This document shows positions 13,078 through 13,400 of a DNA stretch of 13,400 bases, piece after piece. A program made the translations under genes and the position numbers. How positions within the stretch are numbered: the first letter of the stretch is position 1; each line of letters opens with the position of its first letter. The stretch lies in contig SHZL01000045.1 in the NCBI GenBank assembly GCA_009692275.1, positions 1-13,400 of the forward strand. Direction: 5' to 3'. The notes beneath the pieces are model-generated. The model made no database searches, was not told the DNA's origin, and saw only the letters and a program-made list of their open reading frames with translations. The DNA comes from Lysobacterales bacterium (GTDB taxonomy: Bacteria; Pseudomonadota; Gammaproteobacteria; Xanthomonadales; SZUA-36).

Positions 13078-13400
13078 CTAGGCGCGGCGTTTCCAGTACA
13101 GGCTGATACCCAGCGCCATCATGGTCAGCAGCCAAACGCCGACCAGCAGCGAAAGAATGCGCCCCGGCCAACCCGCAAGCTGCAAGGTATGCAAGGGATA
13201 CAGGCTATTCACCAATCTGCGGGCCAAGGGATAGGACCCGGCGGACTGCTGGTTCAATACCGCGCCCGACTGCGCACTGACCAGCACGGCCGTCACCCCG
13301 AATTTCTGCGCGGGTTCATCCTGGCTTAACAGTCGAACGGTAAAGTAAGGCTCCTCTTCATCCGGCAGGTACAGCCCGGAAAATTGCGCGCCAGGGTATA
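13078..13400 (-). CDS. PepSY-associated transmembrane protein, C-terminal part
   Basis: The frame is open to the right edge (first full codon at 13398), so the N-terminus is outside. Visible are an extracytoplasmic segment (EEEPYFTVRLL, VTAVLVSAQSGAVL) and then the family ending LYPLHTLQLAGWPGRILSLLVGVWLLTMMALGISLYWKRR. This is a membrane helix followed by a basic cytoplasmic end, as in PepSY-TM proteins, which are often linked to siderophore uptake or ferric reduction. The stop is at 13078-13080, 33 bp from the convergent end of the paiB remnant. No terminator is evident in that gap. The specific role is unknown. Confidence 0.8.
   Translation of the reverse strand, partial: YPGAQFSGLYLPDEEEPYFTVRLLSQDEPAQKFGVTAVLVSAQSGAVLNQQSAGSYPLARRLVNSLYPLHTLQLAGWPGRILSLLVGVWLLTMMALGISLYWKRRA

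Overview
The window looks like chromosome of a Gammaproteobacterium with fairly high G+C. The evidence is a glmU-glmS pair with E. coli-like protein lengths, an MscS-type channel, an S9 peptidase and a PepSY-TM protein. I cannot name a genus from the sequence. Two parts differ in character: an ordinary core (1-8004) and an accessory stretch (about 8000-11540) with two toxin-antitoxin pairs, an atypical Fic protein and a dispersed repeat.

Core: the 3' end of an acetolactate synthase large-subunit gene (+) converges on a minus-strand pair, an S9 prolyl-oligopeptidase-type peptidase followed 8 bp later by an MscS-family channel. The 135-bp gap between the convergent genes holds four hairpins in a row. 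Divergent from the peptidase run glmU and glmS (+), which make UDP-GlcNAc for peptidoglycan and LPS. They are followed by an FkbM-type methyltransferase, possibly read from the same transcript.

Accessory region: right behind the methyltransferase lies a ribbon-helix-helix antitoxin plus Doc/Fic toxin pair (+), with a palindrome in its apparent promoter. Next on the minus strand come a HigB2/HigA2-like pair (toxin first, 4-nt overlap) and a 477-aa winged-helix/Fic protein whose motif has Gln in place of the catalytic His. Three direct copies of a roughly 45-64 bp repeat with a palindromic core sit at the 3' ends of the minus-strand units: inside the end of higA, inside the end of the Fic gene, and 15 bp past the stop of an AraC-type regulator. 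This gives a cassette-like layout of gene plus 3' repeat, and is the most interesting feature of the window. I do not recognise the repeat and it does not look like an attC site.

Right end: the AraC-family regulator (-) is divergent from a broken PaiB-like FMN-binding regulator gene (+), which has a one-base frameshift and probably an internal deletion. The divergent gap holds a hexanucleotide tandem repeat. The window ends in the C-terminal part of a PepSY-associated membrane protein (-).
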